NCBI GenBank assembly: GCA_041392805.1
Contig: JAWKLJ010000001.1
Location: 1,860,001-1,924,000, forward strand
DNA: 64,000 bases
Reading direction: 5' to 3'
DNA from: Saprospiraceae bacterium
GTDB taxonomy: Bacteria > Bacteroidota > Bacteroidia > Chitinophagales > Saprospiraceae
In this document: positions 61,588 to 64,000 of the stretch, piece by piece
How the letters are laid out: the number at the start of each line of letters is the position of its first letter
How positions within the stretch are numbered: position 1 is the stretch's first letter
Notes under the pieces: model-generated
The model's database searches: none
What the model saw: only the letters and a program-made list of their open reading frames with translations
Told to the model about the DNA's origin: nothing
Position numbers and translations under genes: made by a program

Positions 61588-62628
61588 ATGAATTACATCG
61601 AGAGAATAAACACAGCGTTAAAACCTAAGATTGATGAGAAATTAGACAAAACTGTAATTGATTTATTTGCAGGCTGTGGAGGATTATCACTTGGTTTTGA
61701 AGCAGTTGGTTTTAAAACGATTGGATATGAAAAGCTACAAGATGCCTCAGAAACATATAATAATAATCTGATTGGGAAGTGTTATAACCAGGAGTTGAAC
61801 ATAAAGACAGAATATCCACAAGCTGATATCATAATTGGAGGTCCGCCTTGTCAACCATTTAGTGTTGGAGGAAAACAAATGGGCTTAAAAGATTCAAGGG
61901 ATGGTTTTCCCATTTTTATTTCAGCAGTGGAACAAGTTAATCCGGAGGTATTCCTTTTTGAAAATGTCAGAGGATTACTATATAAGAATAAATGGTATTT
62001 AAAGGAAATTATAGATCAATTAGGGTCTTTTGGATACAAAATTTCTTTTCGGTTGTTGAATGCTAAATTTTATGGAGTTCCCCAGAATAGAGAGAGGGTA
62101 ATAGTGTTAGGTGCTAAAAAAACAATTCACTTTCCATCAAAATTACGTTACAAAGTAACAGTAGGAGAAGCACTTGGTGAATTAGCAACGCAGATACCAG
62201 ATAATGCTAAATTTCTATCCTCTAATATGGATAAATATATAGCAAATTATGAGAAAGCCTCAAAGTGTATTAATCCTCGTGATCTATACTTGGATAGACC
62301 TGCGCGAACATTAACATGCAGGAATTTGGCAGGCGCGACAGGTGATATGCATAGAATTAAATTAGCTGATGGCAGAAGGAGACGAATAACTACACTTGAG
62401 GCTGCTAGATTACAAAGTTTTCCAGATTGGTTTGATTTTTCAGGAAACGAAACGGGAATCTATAATCAAATTGGAAATGCAGTGGCACCCTATTTTGCCT
62501 ATTCACTTGCTAAGGAAATAAAAAAGTATTTTGAATCAAATTTTGATGGTGAATCCTATCCTATAACAGACGAGAACGATCAATTACTATTATTTCATGA
62601 GCCAGAAAAAATATATTCATCCAAATAA
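61588..62628 (+). CDS. C5-cytosine DNA methyltransferase of a type II restriction-modification system
   Basis: The 346-residue protein has the C5-methyltransferase motifs in order: I, TVIDLFAGCGGLSLGFEA (22-39); IV, IIGGPPCQPFS with catalytic Cys88; VI, LFENVRG (124-130); VIII, GVPQNRERVIVLG; IX, RPARTLTCR and X, YNQIGNAVAPYFAYSLA. The target-recognition region between VIII and IX is short. It methylates cytosine C5 within the site of the paired nuclease. The endonuclease gene starts 32 bases before its stop. Base composition is visibly more AT-rich than in the neighbouring genes. Confidence 0.9.
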   Translation: MNYIERINTALKPKIDEKLDKTVIDLFAGCGGLSLGFEAVGFKTIGYEKLQDASETYNNNLIGKCYNQELNIKTEYPQADIIIGGPPCQPFSVGGKQMGLKDSRDGFPIFISAVEQVNPEVFLFENVRGLLYKNKWYLKEIIDQLGSFGYKISFRLLNAKFYGVPQNRERVIVLGAKKTIHFPSKLRYKVTVGEALGELATQIPDNAKFLSSNMDKYIANYEKASKCINPRDLYLDRPARTLTCRNLAGATGDMHRIKLADGRRRRITTLEAARLQSFPDWFDFSGNETGIYNQIGNAVAPYFAYSLAKEIKKYFESNFDGESYPITDENDQLLLFHEPEKIYSSK

Positions 62629-63625
62629 CTGTAAGACGTTTGCTGCAAAAGATCCTGAAACCCAAGAACTCATTAATCATACCTTGTATATTCTTGAAAA
62701 TTTTGGGATACCAATTAATAATACTCCAAGAAGATTAGAAAGAATGGCCATCGCTTTTTTGGCAATTTCAGATGTGAAAATAATTAAAGACTTTAGAAAG
62801 GCAAAAAACCTCACCGATGATTCCTACGCATTGAAGTCAAGAGATATCATAAACTATGTCAACAAATATTTTCAAGAAGAAATAAGTAGTGGTTCTTATG
62901 ATGACATAAGAAGAAAGGATTTAAAATTACTTGTCGCAGCTGAAATTGTATTACAATCGAGTCCTAATTCTGCAACAAATGATTCGACAAGAGGCTATGG
63001 ATTAAATCCTCAATATGCAAAATTACTGAAAGGTTATCCACACAAAAATTGGGATGTAAGGATAAAAAGTCAGCTCAAAGGAGTTAAATCCCTAACAGAA
63101 ACATTAAAAAGGGCGAGAAACCTTGATAAAATTCCTATAGAACTTCCATCTGGAAAAGAATTAAAATTTTCGCAGGGATTGCATAATGATTTACAAAAAT
63201 GCATAATAGAGAGGTTTCTTCCAAAATATGGTTTCGGGGCTAAAGTTTTATATGTAGGTGATACCTCCAATAAATATCTTCATTTAGATCAATCCGGATT
63301 AAATGAGCTAAACTTTTTTGAAATTTCTCATGATGAATTACCCGATATAATTGCTTATTCCAAAGAAAAGAATTGGCTTTACTTAATCGAGGCCGTGCAC
63401 AGTTCAGGCGCTATCAGTGAATTAAGACTACTACAACTAAAGAAATTGACTGAAAAATGTACTGCTGATATAATTTATATTACTGCATTTTTAGATAGAG
63501 CCACCTTCAGGAAATTTATCGCAGATATTGCTTGGGAAACAGAAGTGTGGATAGCGGATAATCCTGATCATTTGATACATTTTAACGGAGATAAATTTCT
63601 TGGTCCGTATCAAAAACCTGAATAA
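62597..63625 (+). CDS. BsuBI/PstI-family restriction endonuclease
   Basis: The 342-residue protein has a helical N-terminal half (about 1-165) like the BsuBI/PstI N-terminal domain, and a C-terminal nuclease domain with GAKVLYVGDTSNK (214-226). ELPDIIAY (Asp250) and LYLIEAVHSSGAI (Glu265) form the PD-(D/E)xK-type core. BsuBI and PstI cut CTGCAG and are paired with adenine methyltransferases; here the partner is a C5-cytosine enzyme, so site or modification must differ. The ATG overlaps the methyltransferase gene by 32 bases. AT-rich like its partner. Confidence 0.87.
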   Translation: MSQKKYIHPNNCKTFAAKDPETQELINHTLYILENFGIPINNTPRRLERMAIAFLAISDVKIIKDFRKAKNLTDDSYALKSRDIINYVNKYFQEEISSGSYDDIRRKDLKLLVAAEIVLQSSPNSATNDSTRGYGLNPQYAKLLKGYPHKNWDVRIKSQLKGVKSLTETLKRARNLDKIPIELPSGKELKFSQGLHNDLQKCIIERFLPKYGFGAKVLYVGDTSNKYLHLDQSGLNELNFFEISHDELPDIIAYSKEKNWLYLIEAVHSSGAISELRLLQLKKLTEKCTADIIYITAFLDRATFRKFIADIAWETEVWIADNPDHLIHFNGDKFLGPYQKPE

Positions 63626-63744
63626 ATGAAAATATCATAAAATCAAAATTGATAGATTGAGTGGAAACCATAAATTGAACCAGCAGCAGAGCACCTTCGA
63701 AGACTATTCTCGGCAAGGATAAGCTCACCTGAATTTTCAAATAA

Positions 63745-64000
63745 TGAAGTGGATTTGTTATCTTCCTATTGTTCTTTTTTTTCTTTATCCCAGTTGCACG
63801 GAACAAGCGCCACTATCAGGGAAGCTAAGTTTATCATCTAATCAGCATTGGTCCAAGACCATTTATTTAATTCAACCGCGTAGCCTGGATGAAGTAGCGG
63901 CTAGTTTTACGGGACAGGTCATAGATTCTGCGCTTGTAAAAGCAGATGGAAGTTTTGTTTTTGAAAAATTACCAGACACTTCCAATCCCATTTTACTCGA
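63745..64000 (+). CDS. Lipoprotein-like N-terminal fragment
   Basis: The frame opens at ATG 63745 and is still open at the window end. It begins MKWICYLPIVLFFLYPSC, a signal peptide with a lipobox-like YPSC, then EQAPLSGKLSLSSNQHWSKT and a beta-rich stretch with ADGSFVFEKLP. The last part resembles the start of carboxypeptidase-regulatory-like domains or DUF4369-type thioredoxin-fold lipoproteins of Bacteroidota. Only 85 codons are present, so family assignment is uncertain. Confidence 0.65.

Noticed and set aside
1..64000. tRNA, rRNA, riboswitch or replication origin
   Set aside because: I saw no cloverleaf with a conserved T-arm, no rRNA segment, no recognisable riboswitch core and no DnaA-box cluster. 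This was by eye only, so a covariance-model search could still find a small RNA.

Overview
The window reads as chromosomal DNA of a Bacteroidota bacterium, most likely of the Saprospiraceae/Saprospiria type. The support is a TonB-dependent receptor with a carboxypeptidase-like N-terminal domain, matches to the Bacteroidota promoter TTTG-N20-TAnnTTTG, near absence of Shine-Dalgarno sequences, many lipoprotein and Tat signals, a PSD1/DUF1501 secreted pair, and a CHAT/STAND/FGE gene set. Genus and species cannot be fixed from the sequence alone. No rRNA, tRNA or CRISPR array was seen.

Layout. 1-6 kb: PepSY-type membrane proteins (one cut by the window edge), a DUF1801 protein, a palindromic tandem repeat, an AraC regulator and a CitMHS transporter/AtuA/AtuA-ferredoxin-like operon. 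6-15 kb: a secreted CehA/McbA metallohydrolase, then three ion-related membrane proteins (TMEM175-like, MscS-like and a 1656-residue cation-chloride-cotransporter homologue fused to a coiled-coil and AAA-type ATPase). 14.9-20.1 kb: six copies of a 95-bp repeat, then a three-gene module of a CHAT caspase-like protein, an nSTAND-type ATPase and a transmembrane/coiled-coil/FGE-domain protein. This module is the best candidate for a conflict or programmed-death system. 20.4-22.3 kb: a glucuronokinase-like GHMP kinase overlapping a GalU-type pyrophosphorylase, a possible UDP-uronate salvage pair.

22.5-39.6 kb is a long plus-strand carbohydrate cluster: GH88 unsaturated uronyl hydrolase, two TIM-barrel isomerase-like proteins, two Gfo/Idh/MocA oxidoreductases, an SDR, a sodium:solute symporter with a small partner, a YiaK-like diketogulonate reductase, a PSD1/DUF1549/DUF1553 haem protein with a DUF1501 partner, an esterase-ThuA fusion and a sulfatase. 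It looks built for (sulfated) uronate-containing polysaccharide. A four-helix-bundle gene bracketed by direct repeats is inserted near its end, and a clean bidirectional terminator closes it.

39.7-60 kb is mixed housekeeping and accessory DNA: esterase-like and VOC proteins, a TonB receptor, a flavodoxin-fold oxidoreductase divergent from PadR with two kinds of operator palindrome, TetR, a PLP enzyme, a TPR lipoprotein, DinB, PgeF, an alpha/beta hydrolase, a Pif1-like helicase, a REP-associated transposase pseudogene broken by a small inverted-repeat element, and GlyA. 60-64 kb: a purple-acid-phosphatase-like secreted protein, an AT-rich C5-methyltransferase/BsuBI-PstI-type endonuclease pair that looks acquired, and the start of a lipoprotein gene. 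Intergenic DNA is rich in dispersed hairpins and hexamer-based repeats, several of which recur across the window.
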